A stretch of 64,000 nucleotides of DNA from assembly GCF_902506455.1 (NCBI RefSeq), contig NZ_LR733844.1, positions 187,133 through 251,132 of the forward strand. Direction: 5' to 3'. This stretch comes from Sphingomonas sp. 8AM (GTDB lineage: Bacteria; Pseudomonadota; Alphaproteobacteria; Sphingomonadales; Sphingomonadaceae). The notes beneath the pieces were generated by a model. That model worked only from the letters and a program-made list of their open reading frames with translations. It did not search any database and was not told where the DNA came from. The position numbers were made by a program, and so were the translations under genes. This document shows, piece by piece, positions 28,016 through 37,186 of the stretch (position 1 is the first letter of the stretch; every line of letters starts with the position of its first letter).

Positions 28016-29305
28016 ATGGCAAATGTGGCAGTCATCGGCGCGCAATGGGGCGACGAGGGCAAGGGCAAGATCGTCGACTGGCTGGCGGAGCGCGCCGACA
28101 TGGTCGTCCGCTTCCAGGGCGGGCACAATGCCGGGCACACGCTCGTCGTCGGGGAAAACGTCTACAAGCTCTCGCTGCTGCCGTCGGGGATCGTGCGCGG
28201 GACGCCGTCGGTGATCGGAAATGGCGTGGTGCTCGATCCGTGGGCGCTGAAGGCGGAGATCGAGCGGCTGGGCGCGCAGGGCGTCACCGCCACGCCGGAA
28301 ACGCTGCGTATCGCCGACAATTGCGCGCTGATCCTGCCGTTCCACCGCGATCTCGACGGACTGCGCGAGGATGCGAGCGGCGCGGGCAAGATCGGCACCA
28401 CGCGGCGCGGGATCGGCCCGGCTTATGAGGACAAGGTCGGCCGGCGCGCGATCCGCGTCTGCGATCTGGCGCATCTCGACGATCTCGGCCCGCAGCTCGA
28501 CCGGCTGACCGCGCATCACGACGCGCTGCGCGCCGGGTTCGGCGAGCCGCCGATCGACCGCGAGGCGCTGGTCGCCGAGCTGCGCGACATCGCCGCGTTC
28601 GTGCTCCAGTTCGCACGCCCGGTGTGGCGCGATCTCAACATCGCCAAGGAGGCGGGCAAGCGCATCCTGTTCGAGGGCGCGCAGGGCGTGCTGCTCGACA
28701 TCGACCACGGCACCTATCCGTTTGTCACCTCGTCGAACACCATCGCCGGCAGCGCCGCGGGCGGGTCGGGTCTCGGGCCGGCGGCGGTCGGCTTCGTGCT
28801 GGGGATCGCCAAGGCCTACACCACGCGCGTCGGATCGGGGCCTTTCCCGACCGAGCTGGAAGATGCGACCGGCGAGCGGCTGGGGACGCGCGGGCATGAG
28901 TTCGGCACCGTCACCGGGCGCAAGCGCCGTTGCGGCTGGTTCGATGCGGTGCTGGTCCGGCAATCGGCGGCGGTCGGCGGGATCACCGGGATCGCGCTGA
29001 CCAAGATCGACGTGCTCGACGGGTTCGAGGAAGTGAAGATCTGCACCGGCTATCGCCTGCGCGGGCAAGTGATCGATTATTATCCCGCCCATGCCGCCGA
29101 TCAGGCGCTGGTCGAGCCGGTCTATGAGACGATGCCGGGCTGGCAGGAGTCGACCGCCGGCGCGCGGAGCTGGGCCGATCTGCCGGCACAGGCGATCAAG
29201 TACATCCGCCGCGTCGAGGAACTGATCCGCTGCCCGGTGGCGCTGGTGTCGACCAGCCCGGAGCGGGCGGACACGATCCTCGTCCGCGATCCGTTCGCGG
29301 ATTGA
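28016..29305 (+). CDS. purA: Adenylosuccinate synthetase
   Basis: Joins IMP and aspartate with GTP, the first committed step to AMP. The 429-residue protein starts [20 protein letters not shown], the family signature with its catalytic Asp, followed by [11 protein letters not shown] with the second catalytic His. [20 protein letters not shown] and [14 protein letters not shown] are present further on. ATG 28016 gives the normal length; the frame stays open through the inverted repeat upstream but carries nothing conserved there. It is divergent from the rib operon remnant. Confidence 0.97.
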   Translation: MANVAVIGAQWGDEGKGKIVDWLAERADMVVRFQGGHNAGHTLVVGENVYKLSLLPSGIVRGTPSVIGNGVVLDPWALKAEIERLGAQGVTATPETLRIADNCALILPFHRDLDGLREDASGAGKIGTTRRGIGPAYEDKVGRRAIRVCDLAHLDDLGPQLDRLTAHHDALRAGFGEPPIDREALVAELRDIAAFVLQFARPVWRDLNIAKEAGKRILFEGAQGVLLDIDHGTYPFVTSSNTIAGSAAGGSGLGPAAVGFVLGIAKAYTTRVGSGPFPTELEDATGERLGTRGHEFGTVTGRKRRCGWFDAVLVRQSAAVGGITGIALTKIDVLDGFEEVKICTGYRLRGQVIDYYPAHAADQALVEPVYETMPGWQESTAGARSWADLPAQAIKYIRRVEELIRCPVALVSTSPERADTILVRDPFAD

Positions 29306-29363
29306 GAAACGACGAATGGCGACGGGGGTGTCCCCGTCGCCGTTCGAGCTGCACATAGGAAGC

Positions 29364-29438
29364 GTCATTGCGAGCGAAGCGAAGCAATCCAGGGCGTCCT
29401 GATCCAACCCTGGATTGCTTCGCTTCGCTCGCAATGAC
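29364..29438. repeat. Palindromic intergenic repeat, family A
   Basis: A 75-base element. GTCATTGCGAGCGAAGCGAA and then GCAATCCAGGG are mirrored as CCCTGGATTGC and TTCGCTTCGCTCGCAATGAC around a short loop. Near-identical copies lie at 31179, 52828 and 54610, with a half-copy at 63124. This copy sits between the convergent purA and 29511 genes and could act as a bidirectional transcript-end hairpin. Confidence 0.9.
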
Positions 29439-29475
29439 GGACCTGGCCGGCGTCACCGCCCGCCACACGCCGCAT

Positions 29476-29501
29476 CGTCCCGGGTCAAGCCCGGGACGAC
29501 G
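29476..29501. repeat. Short palindrome, family B half-element
   Basis: CGTCCCGGGTCAAGCCCGGGACGACG is one inverted pair of the family B repeat ends (CGTCCCGGG/CCCGGGACG), without the central GCTTC block. It lies just beyond the stop of the minus-strand gene at 29511. Confidence 0.7.
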
Positions 29502-29510
29502 AAGCGCAGC

Positions 29511-29966
29511 TTAGTTGCGCGGCCCCGGCTGGGTCGCGGTGCCGGCTGCACCACCCTGCGGCAGCTGATCCGGCGGCGTGTTGGTCGCCTCGGTCGGCTG
29601 GCCCTGCTGCGGCTGGCCCATCGTGGTACGCGAGTTGGTCACCGCGTCCGGGCCGGTCGTCGTCGTGCTGTGGTTGCGGGCGCGGCGTGACGAGCGCGTG
29701 GTCGTCGTGCTGCGATCGGTGGACGTGCTCGGCGTGGTGGTCTGCGGCGCGGTGGTCATCGGGTCCATCGTGGAGCCGCCCATCGTCGAGCCGCCCATCG
29801 TACCGCCGGGCTGACCCGGCGTGCCGCCGATCGTACCGCCGGGCTGCATCGTGCCACCCATTGATCCGCCGGTCTGGCCCATCGTGCCCCCGGCGCCGGT
29901 CGTCTGCGCCATCGCAGCGGCGGGGAGCAACAGGGCAGCGGCGGTCATCGCGATATAAGTACGCAT
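29511..29966 (-). CDS. Secreted Gly/Thr/Met-rich low-complexity protein
   Basis: A 151-residue exported protein. A signal peptide (MTAAALLLPAAAMAQT) is followed by imperfect GGTMG/GGSMGG repeats (GGTMQPGGTIGGT, GGTMGGSTMGGSTM), a Thr/Ser/Arg-rich middle (STSTDRSTTTTRSSRRARNH) and a Pro/Gln-rich tail. It is almost certainly disordered. The methionine spacing could bind metal or simply be repetitive drift. I recognise no family. The signal peptide and clean stop support a real gene. Confidence 0.7.
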   Translation of the reverse strand: MRTYIAMTAAALLLPAAAMAQTTGAGGTMGQTGGSMGGTMQPGGTIGGTPGQPGGTMGGSTMGGSTMDPMTTAPQTTTPSTSTDRSTTTTRSSRRARNHSTTTTGPDAVTNSRTTMGQPQQGQPTEATNTPPDQLPQGGAAGTATQPGPRN

Positions 29967-30042
29967 CGAACCTCTCCTTATGTGGAATGGCTCGTCAACG
30001 ATGCGCGAACGTCGAACGTTCCTGACAATCGGCGCGGATCGC

Positions 30043-31119
30043 CTAACTCATGCCACATTGGGCGCGGTGCAGCAACGCCTGATCGGCGAGCACCAGCGCG
30101 ACCATCGCCTCCACCACCGGCACGCCGCGGATGCCGACGCACGGGTCGTGGCGGCCCCTGGTCATCACCTCGGTCGCGGTGCCGTCGCGGGCGATGCTCG
30201 GGACGGGCGTCAGGATCGAGCTGGTCGGCTTGAACGCGACGCGGACACGCACGGGCTGCCCGGTCGCGATCCCGCCCGCAATCCCGCCGGCGTGGTTGGC
30301 GAGGAAGTCGGGCGTGCCGTCCGCGCCGGGGCGCATCGGATCGGCATTCTGCTCACCCGACAACGCGGCGGCTGCGAAGCCGTCGCCGATCTCGACGCCC
30401 TTGACCGCGTTGATCGACATGCACGCGGCGGCGAGTTCGCTGTCGAGCTTGGCATAGAGCGGCGCACCCCAGCCGGCCGGGACGCCGGTCGCCTCGCACG
30501 CGATCACCGCGCCCAGCGACGAACCGGCCTTGCGCGCGGCGTCCATCTTCGTCTCCCAGCGCGCGGCAGCACCGGCATCGGGGCAGAAGAACGGGTTGGC
30601 ATCGATCTGCGCATCGTCAAACGCGGCATAGTCGATCGCGTCACCACCGATCGCCTCCACCCAGGCGCGCACGCGGACCTGCGGCACCACCGCGCGCGCC
30701 ACTGCGCCGGCCGCAACCCGCGCCGCGGTCTCGCGCGCCGAGGAGCGGCCGCCGCCGCGATAGTCGCGGAAGCCGTATTTGGCGTCATAGGCATAATCGG
30801 CGTGTCCGGGGCGATACGCCTGCGCGATCGCCGAATAGTCCTTCGAGCGCTGGTCGACATTCTCGATCATCAGGCTGATCGGCGTGCCGGTGGTGCGCCC
30901 CTCGAACACGCCGGAGAGGATGCGGACCTGATCGGGCTCCTGACGCTGCGTCGTAAAGCGCGACTGGCCGGGGCGACGGCGGTCGAGCCACGGCTGGATG
31001 TCGGCCTCGGTCAGCGCGATTCCCGGCGGACACCCGTCGACCACCGCGCCGAGCGCCGGGCCGTGGCTCTCGCCCCAGGTGGTGAAACGGAAGACGCGGC
31101 CGAAGGTGTTGAAGCTCAT
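30043..31119 (-). CDS. aroC: Chorismate synthase
   Basis: Converts EPSP to chorismate, the branch point for aromatic amino acids and folate, using reduced FMN. The 358-residue protein has all three signatures: [22 protein letters not shown] at the start, [31 protein letters not shown], and [19 protein letters not shown] near the C-terminus. The pabBC gene in this window uses its product. A family A palindrome lies between it and the upstream ligase gene. Confidence 0.97.
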   Translation of the reverse strand: MSFNTFGRVFRFTTWGESHGPALGAVVDGCPPGIALTEADIQPWLDRRRPGQSRFTTQRQEPDQVRILSGVFEGRTTGTPISLMIENVDQRSKDYSAIAQAYRPGHADYAYDAKYGFRDYRGGGRSSARETAARVAAGAVARAVVPQVRVRAWVEAIGGDAIDYAAFDDAQIDANPFFCPDAGAAARWETKMDAARKAGSSLGAVIACEATGVPAGWGAPLYAKLDSELAAACMSINAVKGVEIGDGFAAAALSGEQNADPMRPGADGTPDFLANHAGGIAGGIATGQPVRVRVAFKPTSSILTPVPSIARDGTATEVMTRGRHDPCVGIRGVPVVEAMVALVLADQALLHRAQCGMS

Positions 31120-31178
31120 GGTGGTGCGCTTTGCCAGAAGCGCGGGGTGGGGGACAGAGGGTGCAGGTTGCCACTGCC

Positions 31179-31252
31179 GTCATTGCGGGCGCAGCGAAGC
31201 AATCCAGTGTTCCGCGCGCTGCCCTGGATTGCTTCGCTGCGCTCGCAATGAC
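31179..31252. repeat. Palindromic intergenic repeat, family A
   Basis: GTCATTGCGGGCGCAGCGAA with GCAATCCAG is mirrored as CTGGATTGC and TTCGCTGCGCTCGCAATGAC. The two changes in the arms relative to the other copies are compensatory in part (GGGCGCAG versus CTGCGCTC), which suggests selection on the hairpin. It lies between two same-strand genes (ligase upstream, aroC downstream). Confidence 0.88.
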
Positions 31253-31259
31253 GATGGAG

Positions 31260-32837
31260 TCAGGTCACCAGCTTCTTCAGCCCCGCCAGCGTATCCGCCT
31301 CCGCTGCCGGCTTGTCGGTCCTGATCCGCGCAATCCGCGGAAAGCGCATCGCCAGCCCCGATTTGTGCCGCTTCGATTCGTGGATCGAATCGAACGCGAT
31401 CTCCAGCACCAATGTCTTCTCGACCTCCCGCACCGGTCCAAACCGGTTAAGCGTATGCTGGCGCACGAACCGGTCGAGCTGCGCGATCTCCTGGTCGGTG
31501 ATCCCCTGATACGCCTTGCCGACCGGCAGCAGCTCGCCGTCCTCGGTCCAGCAGCCGAAGGTATAATCGCTGTACCAGCTCGAGCGCCGCCCGTTGCCGC
31601 GCTGCGCGTACATCATCACGCAATCGGCGGTCAGCGGATCGCGCTTCCATTTGTACCACAGACCGGCGCGCCGCCCCGCGACATAGGGCGAATCACGGCG
31701 CTTGAGCATCATGCCCTCGATCGCCGCGTCGCGCGCGCCAACCCGGATCGCCTCCAGCGCGGTGAAATCCTCCGCCTCGATCACCCGGCTGAGATCGAAG
31801 CGCTCCGGATCGAGCCGCGCCGCGAACGCCTCCAGCCGCCCGCGCCGCTCGGTCCATGGCAGCGCGCGCAGATCCTCGGTGCCGTCGAACAGGATATCGT
31901 AGAGCCGCACGAACGCCGGCGCTTCGGCAAGCATCTTCGCCGACACGACCTTGCGCCCGAGCCGTTGTTGCAATGCATTGAAGCTGCCCGCCTCGCCGCC
32001 CTGAAAGTCGCCCCGTACCATCAGCTCGCCGTCAACGACGCCATGCGTCGCGAACGCGGCGGCGACATCGGGGAAGGCGCGCGTCACATCGTCGCCGGTG
32101 CGGCTGTAGAGCCGCGTCTCGCCCGCAACATGGACGAGCTGGACGCGGATGCCGTCCCATTTCCACTCCGCGGCATAATCGGCGAGGTCGACGCGCAGGT
32201 CGTCGAGCGGATGCGCGAGCATGAACGGGCGAAACACCGGCACGTCGGCGGCAGTGGGCTGCGCGCCGGTGCCCTCCGCCCAGGCGAACAGCGTCGGGTA
32301 GGGCGGCTCGAGCCCGTGCCACACCTCCTCGACCGCCTCGACATCGAGCCCGAACGCATCCGCCAGCGCCTGTTTGGCGAGCCGCGACGACACACCGACG
32401 CGTAAGCCACCGGTTGCCATCTTGAGCAGCGCGAACCGCTCCTCGGCGTCCGACTGGTCGAGCATCGCGGCCAGCGCGGCCGGTGCATCCGAGCGCGACA
32501 GATGCGCGAGCCGGTCGACGACGTTCGCAACCGTCAACGGCGCGACGGTTTCGGGCGGATGATCGGGCTCCGGCCACAGCAGCGCCACCGTCTCGGCAGT
32601 ATCGCCGACATAGTCGCGGCTCATCCGGAACAGCACCGGATCGACCCGCGACTCGACGAGCGCGCGGATCACCGCCGGCTTGACCCCGGGCAGGTCCAGC
32701 TCGTCGGTCAGCGCCGCCATCGCCCAGCCGCGATCCGGGTCGGGCGTGTCGCGCAGGTAATCGCCGATCAGCTTCAGCTTGGCGTTGCGCGACCGCGTGT
32801 AGATCAGCGCGTCGAGCAGGGCGGCGAAGGCGCGCAC
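31260..32837 (-). CDS. ATP-dependent DNA ligase (cisplatin-damage-response type)
   Basis: A 525-residue ATP-dependent ligase. The nucleotidyl Lys is in AAEWKWDGIRVQLVH (motif I); motif III is VDGELMVRG, motif IV IEGMMLKRRDSPY and motif V GLWYKWKRDP. An N-terminal helical DNA-binding domain precedes them (LLDALIYTRSRNAKLKLIGD), and an OB-fold tail ends the protein. GTG at 32837 is chosen; it lies one base below the AsmA stop and gives the start of the family. Relatives usually have a partner exonuclease and DEXH helicase beside them; neither is in this window. Confidence 0.9.
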   Translation of the reverse strand: MRAFAALLDALIYTRSRNAKLKLIGDYLRDTPDPDRGWAMAALTDELDLPGVKPAVIRALVESRVDPVLFRMSRDYVGDTAETVALLWPEPDHPPETVAPLTVANVVDRLAHLSRSDAPAALAAMLDQSDAEERFALLKMATGGLRVGVSSRLAKQALADAFGLDVEAVEEVWHGLEPPYPTLFAWAEGTGAQPTAADVPVFRPFMLAHPLDDLRVDLADYAAEWKWDGIRVQLVHVAGETRLYSRTGDDVTRAFPDVAAAFATHGVVDGELMVRGDFQGGEAGSFNALQQRLGRKVVSAKMLAEAPAFVRLYDILFDGTEDLRALPWTERRGRLEAFAARLDPERFDLSRVIEAEDFTALEAIRVGARDAAIEGMMLKRRDSPYVAGRRAGLWYKWKRDPLTADCVMMYAQRGNGRRSSWYSDYTFGCWTEDGELLPVGKAYQGITDQEIAQLDRFVRQHTLNRFGPVREVEKTLVLEIAFDSIHESKRHKSGLAMRFPRIARIRTDKPAAEADTLAGLKKLVT

Positions 32838-32838
32838 C

Positions 32839-34902
32839 TCAGAAGATGCCCAGGAATTTCTTGCGCTTGGTTCCCTCGACCTTGCCGGCGCCGACATCCT
32901 TGCGCGGCTTGCCGTCCTTGTCGCGCTGCGCTGCGGCGGGCCTGGCGGCGAGCACCGGTCCGCATTGCGCCGCCTTGGCGTCACCCGGATCGACGAACGC
33001 CAGCAGCGCGGCGACCGGCGTCGCGACGATCGCCAGCCCCAGCCCCGCCCCGGCGCGCGCCACCAGCTGCGGCGAGATCACGTTGAGCGACGGCGTCGCG
33101 AAATAGCCGCTGACCCCGACCGGCGACTGGCCCGAGAACAGGCTGAACTTCTTGGCATCAGCGCGGAAGGCGAGGTCGAGCGCCTCGCTCCGGAAGCTGA
33201 AGCCGCCGTTGCCGAGGATGACGTTCTTCTTCGTGTCGATCAGGATCGGGTCGGTCGCCGCGACGCCGTTGCGGACGGTGAAGGCGACCAGCCCGCAGTT
33301 GATCTGCACCGGCTCCTTCAACTCCTGCTCGAACATCTTCTGGATGAACACGCCCAGGTCGATCTCGGCGAGCTGGACGTTGCGTGTCCACAGGCTGCCG
33401 TTCGGGATGACGAAGGCGATCCGCCCATTGGCGGTAGAGAGCGAATCATGGATCGTATCCCCGCGCCCCTTCAACTGGATGCGCCCGCGGATCGTGCCGC
33501 TGGTCCCCGATTCGGCGACGCCATAGCCCGCGAGCAACCGCCCGAGCGGGGTGGGGGCGAGCCGCACGTCGTAACTCACCGCACTCGGTCGCTGGCGCGT
33601 ATCGAAGACGGTGTCGGTGGCGAGGTTGCCGCGAGCCATCGACATCGTGAGCGGCGACAGTGCCAGCCGCCCGCGTTCGAGATCGAGCACCATGTCGATG
33701 TTCTCGATCGGCAGCCGTTTCGACCGGACGCGGTCGATATGCCATTTCAGATCGGCGTCGAAGCGCTGCATCGTCGCGATCGGCAGCGCGGCCTCGGGCA
33801 GGACGCGCGCGGGCGCCGCACCGGTCGCGGCGGCGGCGGCGATCGCGCCCTTGGTCGCGACGATATCGGGATTGTAGCCGATGAACGGCGCGGCATCGAC
33901 GATGTCGAGCTGGCGCGTGGTCAGTTCCGAATCGAGGTGGAGCCGCGCGCGATTGGCGATCGTCAGCCGCCCGCGGACATCGCTGTCGCCGAACGTCCCG
34001 CGCAGATGCGTGAAGCGATATTCCGGCCCACTCTGCACCAGTTGCGCGCGCAGGCGATAGGTGCGCGTGTTCGGGATCGCGACGCCGATGATGTCGAGCA
34101 AAGTCGCGAGATTGCGTCCGCGCGCCTGCACCGCCAGCGGCACGTTCTCGAACGCCGCGATGCTCGGCAAGGTGCCCGCGACGTCGAGCGTGTTGCCCGC
34201 CGCACGTGCGCGCATCACCAGCTCGTTCTTGCCGCGCGCCACGGTGGCGTCGGGCGACAGCAGCCGCGCGACGACGGTGAAGGGCGTGCCCCGCAACCGC
34301 CCACCGCCGTCCAGCCCGACCGCCTCGCCGATCCGCGCATCCGTCGAGCGGATCGTGTCGAGCTTGACGTCGGTGAGCAATTGCAGCCGCGGATCGAGAT
34401 AGCGGACCTGTGTGCCGGTGACGGTCGCACGGTCGATGCGCGGCAGGTCGAGCGGCTTGCCACCCTTCTTCTCGCTGAACGTCCAGCTATTGTGGTCGTG
34501 CGCCTTCGTCCATTCGAGGTCGACCGCGCCGTTGGTCAGGTCGAGCCAGTAGAGCCGCCGTTTGCCGAACAGCAGCGACAGCGGCGCGATGCGCGTATCG
34601 ATCCGGTCGGCGGTGAACAGATACGGCCGCGCCGCCCACGCCGGATTGGCGATCGCGAGCTTCTCGGCATAGAATTTGATCGCGAGCGGCGCGAAATAGA
34701 GCTGGAAGTCGCCGCCCACCGTGACCGGGCGGTTGGTCAGCCCGCCGACAACGCGCTCGAACGTTCCTTTCAGGAACCGGCCCTTGGTGACGAACAGCAC
34801 CAGCCAGATCGCGGCGAGGATCGCGACCAGCACCATCGCGACGTTGCGCGCAATGCGCCGCCAGCGCGGTTTCGTCTGCGGCGCGGGTGCGGTCGTTGCC
34901 AT
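32839..34902 (-). CDS. AsmA family envelope protein
   Basis: A 687-residue inner-membrane-anchored periplasmic protein. One N-terminal transmembrane segment (VAMVLVAILAAIWLVLFV) is followed by the AsmA N-terminal domain (RFLKGTFERVVGGLTNRPVT, then FYAEKLAIANPAWA) and long beta-rich regions. The C-terminal AsmA domain follows (SGTIRGRIQLKGRGDTIHDSL and NGRIAFVIPNGSLWTRNV). AsmA proteins are implicated in phospholipid transport to the outer membrane. ATG 34902 was taken as start since upstream frame lacks a membrane anchor. It is divergent from rpmI. Confidence 0.9.
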   Translation of the reverse strand: MATTAPAPQTKPRWRRIARNVAMVLVAILAAIWLVLFVTKGRFLKGTFERVVGGLTNRPVTVGGDFQLYFAPLAIKFYAEKLAIANPAWAARPYLFTADRIDTRIAPLSLLFGKRRLYWLDLTNGAVDLEWTKAHDHNSWTFSEKKGGKPLDLPRIDRATVTGTQVRYLDPRLQLLTDVKLDTIRSTDARIGEAVGLDGGGRLRGTPFTVVARLLSPDATVARGKNELVMRARAAGNTLDVAGTLPSIAAFENVPLAVQARGRNLATLLDIIGVAIPNTRTYRLRAQLVQSGPEYRFTHLRGTFGDSDVRGRLTIANRARLHLDSELTTRQLDIVDAAPFIGYNPDIVATKGAIAAAAATGAAPARVLPEAALPIATMQRFDADLKWHIDRVRSKRLPIENIDMVLDLERGRLALSPLTMSMARGNLATDTVFDTRQRPSAVSYDVRLAPTPLGRLLAGYGVAESGTSGTIRGRIQLKGRGDTIHDSLSTANGRIAFVIPNGSLWTRNVQLAEIDLGVFIQKMFEQELKEPVQINCGLVAFTVRNGVAATDPILIDTKKNVILGNGGFSFRSEALDLAFRADAKKFSLFSGQSPVGVSGYFATPSLNVISPQLVARAGAGLGLAIVATPVAALLAFVDPGDAKAAQCGPVLAARPAAAQRDKDGKPRKDVGAGKVEGTKRKKFLGIF

Positions 34903-34959
34903 CGCGGTACAATCGCGAAATCGCCGCGCGGGTTCCCTGCGCCCGCTCCCCCTCGGCGG

Positions 34960-34988
34960 TTGCTTTCCGGGCGATGTCTCGCTATGCG
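34960..34988 (+). promoter_or_regulatory. Possible promoter for rpmI-rplT
   Basis: TTGCTT (34960-34965) and TATGCG (34983-34988) are separated by 17 bases, about 95 nt upstream of rpmI in the 180-nt divergent gap. The match is weak. No clear L20-binding leader structure is obvious by eye. Confidence 0.25.
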
Positions 34989-35082
34989 GCCCGCTTCCCG
35001 AGCGATCGGCGGATACGGACGGCCCGGCCAACGAGGGCTGCCGCGGCCGTCTCAGTCGAGTCGCGCAGCAGAAAGGACGAAA

Positions 35083-35286
35083 ATGCCCAAGCTCAAGACC
35101 AAGAGTGGCGTGAAAAAGCGCTTCAAGCTGACGGCCACCGGCCTTCTCAAGCACGGCGTCGCTGGCAAGCGCCACCGCCTGATGAGCCACAACGCCAAGT
35201 ACATTCGCCAGAATCGCCGCACCAAGGTGCTGTCGAAGGCCGACACCGCCGCGGTGAAGGCCTGGGCGCCCTACGGTCTCAGCTGA
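35083..35286 (+). CDS. rpmI: 50S ribosomal protein L35
   Basis: A 67-residue basic ribosomal protein. MPKLKTKSGVKKRFKLTATG at the start and GKRHRLMSHNAKYIRQNRR in the middle are the L35 signature. GAAAGGACGAAA precedes the ATG as ribosome-binding site. It is followed 17 nt later by rplT. infC, which precedes it in many bacteria, is not here. Confidence 0.97.
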   Translation: MPKLKTKSGVKKRFKLTATGLLKHGVAGKRHRLMSHNAKYIRQNRRTKVLSKADTAAVKAWAPYGLS

Positions 35287-35303
35287 GCGAGAAGGAATAG
35301 AAT

Positions 35304-35669
35304 ATGGCACGCGTCAAGCGGGGCGTAACCACTCGCGCCAAGCACAAGAACATCCTGGAACAGGCCAAGGGCTATCGCGGTCGTCGCAAGAACACGATCC
35401 GCGTCGCCCGTCAGGCGGTCGAAAAGGCCGGCCAGTACGCCTATCGCGACCGCAAGGTTAAGAAGCGCACGTTCCGTGGCCTGTGGATCCAGCGCATCAA
35501 CGCCGGCGTCCGCGCCGAGGGTCTGACCTATTCGCAGTTCATGCACGGCCTGAAGCTGGCGGGCGTCGAACTCGACCGGAAGGTCCTGGCCGACATCGCG
35601 ATGCACGAGGGTGAGGCATTCGCTGCCATCATCGCGCAGGCGAAGGCGGCGCTCCCGCAGGCCGCCTGA
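35304..35669 (+). CDS. rplT: 50S ribosomal protein L20
   Basis: A 121-residue ribosomal protein required early in large-subunit assembly. It opens [20 protein letters not shown] and contains the usual [19 protein letters not shown] and [30 protein letters not shown] lies upstream of the ATG. A strong terminator follows. Confidence 0.98.
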   Translation: MARVKRGVTTRAKHKNILEQAKGYRGRRKNTIRVARQAVEKAGQYAYRDRKVKKRTFRGLWIQRINAGVRAEGLTYSQFMHGLKLAGVELDRKVLADIAMHEGEAFAAIIAQAKAALPQAA

Positions 35670-35696
35670 GGCGATCTGACGCGAGAACGAGATGCG

Positions 35697-35727
35697 GGGC
35701 GTCGGTGGCAACACCGGCGCCCTTTTT
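35697..35727 (+). terminator. Rho-independent terminator after rplT
   Basis: GGGCGTCGGTG (35697-35707) pairs with CACCGGCGCCC (35712-35722) through a GCAA tetraloop, with one G-T wobble, and is followed by TTTTT. It should end the rpmI-rplT transcript, so pheS probably has its own promoter. Confidence 0.9.
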
Positions 35728-35810
35728 AGGTTTTGGGGGTTTGCGTTGGTGTGGGTCGACAATGCTCTCTTCGATCGCCACGATCCTTCAGAGGAACATA
35801 CCCCTCCTTT

Positions 35811-35892
35811 CGTCGCCCCGGACTTGATCCGGGGCCCCGCTTCTCGCCGACGGAAGTGAAAAGCGGGATCCCGGATCAAGTCCGGGATGACG
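35811..35892. repeat. Palindromic intergenic repeat, family B
   Basis: An 82-base element. CGTCGCCCCGGACTTGATCC, then GGGGCCCCGCTTCTC, are mirrored by GAAAAGCGGGATCCCGGATC, then AAGTCCGGGATGACG. It lies between rplT and pheS, both forward. The remaining 80 nt before pheS hold nothing further I can name. Confidence 0.9.
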
Positions 35893-35973
35893 GTACGGAT
35901 GAGGGGCGATCGGCTCTGGGGCTGGACTTGGCGCCAAGCATCGGCTTGGACGGCACGCATGACGGATAACACG

Positions 35974-37131
35974 ATGACCGACACCGACGACCTCAAGACC
36001 CATCTGCTCGTCGCGATCGAAGCCTCCGCCTCGCTCGACGCGCTTGACGCAGTGCGGGTCGATGCCCTGGGCAAGCAGGGGCGCGTCACGCAGCTTCTGA
36101 AGACGATGGGCGCGCTCTCCCCCGAGGAGCGTCAGGCGCGCGGCCCCGCGATCCACGGGCTGCGCGAGGCGGTGACCAACGCGATCGCGGCACGCAAGGC
36201 GCATCTGGAGCAGGTCGCGCTCGACGCGCAGCTCGCCAGCGAGGCGCTCGACATGACGCTGCCCGCCGACGCGCCGCTCGCCGGCACGGTGCATCCGGTC
36301 AGTCAGGTCATGGACGAACTCGCCGAAATCTTCGCCGATCTCGGCTTCGCGGTGGCGAGCGGGCCGGAGATGGAGACCGACTGGCACAATTTCGGCGCGC
36401 TCAACATTCCCGAGACGCATCCGGCGCGCGCGATGCACGATACCTTCTACCTCGAGCAGCCAGCGAGAGCGGACCGCGACGGGCAAAGCCCGTCGTCGGA
36501 CGGCGGGCTTCGCCTGCCGCCGGCCGATGCGCAGCATGATCGCGAAACCCCGCGCGTCCTGCGCACCCACACCTCGCCGGTGCAGATCCGCACGATGCTG
36601 GCCAACAAGCCGCCGATCCGCATCATCGCGCCGGGGCGCACCTATCGCTCCGACAGTGACGCGACCCACACGCCGATGTTCCATCAGGTCGAGGGGCTGG
36701 TGATCGACAAGGGGATCACGCTCGGCCACCTCAAATGGACGCTCGAGACGTTCCTGAAGGCGTTCTTCGAGCGCGACGACATCGTGCTGCGGCTGCGCCC
36801 GAGCTACTTCCCGTTCACCGAGCCGTCGGCGGAGGTCGACGTCGGCTATTCGATCGTCAAGGGCAAGCGCGTGATCGGCGGCTCGGAAGGCTGGATGGAA
36901 GTGCTGGGCAGCGGGATGGTCCATCCGAAGGTGATCGCGGCGTGCGGGCTCGATCCCGAGGAATGGCAGGGCTTTGCGTTCGGCTGCGGGATCGACCGGC
37001 TGGCGATGCTGAAATACGGCATGGACGATCTGCGCCCGTTCTTCGACGGCGATATCCGCTGGCTGAAACATTACGGGTTCAGCGCGCTGGACGTGCCGAC
37101 CTTGTCGGGCGGCGTCGGCACGCCGGCCTGA
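35974..37131 (+). CDS. pheS: Phenylalanyl-tRNA synthetase alpha chain
   Basis: A class II tRNA synthetase subunit of about 385 residues. The N-terminal coiled coil (residues 1-90) is followed by the catalytic core: [38 protein letters not shown] (motif 2 region), [20 protein letters not shown], and [20 protein letters not shown] (motif 3). Between FYLEQ and VLRTHTSP lies an extra stretch of about 30 residues ([20 protein letters not shown] onward) not present in typical PheS; see findings. ATG 35974 was chosen; ATG 35959 would add five residues. pheT follows after 55 nt. Confidence 0.95.
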   Translation: MTDTDDLKTHLLVAIEASASLDALDAVRVDALGKQGRVTQLLKTMGALSPEERQARGPAIHGLREAVTNAIAARKAHLEQVALDAQLASEALDMTLPADAPLAGTVHPVSQVMDELAEIFADLGFAVASGPEMETDWHNFGALNIPETHPARAMHDTFYLEQPARADRDGQSPSSDGGLRLPPADAQHDRETPRVLRTHTSPVQIRTMLANKPPIRIIAPGRTYRSDSDATHTPMFHQVEGLVIDKGITLGHLKWTLETFLKAFFERDDIVLRLRPSYFPFTEPSAEVDVGYSIVKGKRVIGGSEGWMEVLGSGMVHPKVIAACGLDPEEWQGFAFGCGIDRLAMLKYGMDDLRPFFDGDIRWLKHYGFSALDVPTLSGGVGTPA

Positions 37132-37186
37132 TCGCCTCAGCAAAGATACTTAGGCTCCTGCCTGCGCAGGAGCGACGGGAACGAAA

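Noticed and set aside
27658..28016. An FMN riboswitch before the rib genes
   Set aside because: The only structure seen is the perfect inverted repeat; I could not find the conserved FMN-element helices.
32965..35286. A 773-codon forward frame that ends as rpmI
   Set aside because: Only the last 67 codons (L35) resemble a protein; the rest is antisense to the AsmA gene.
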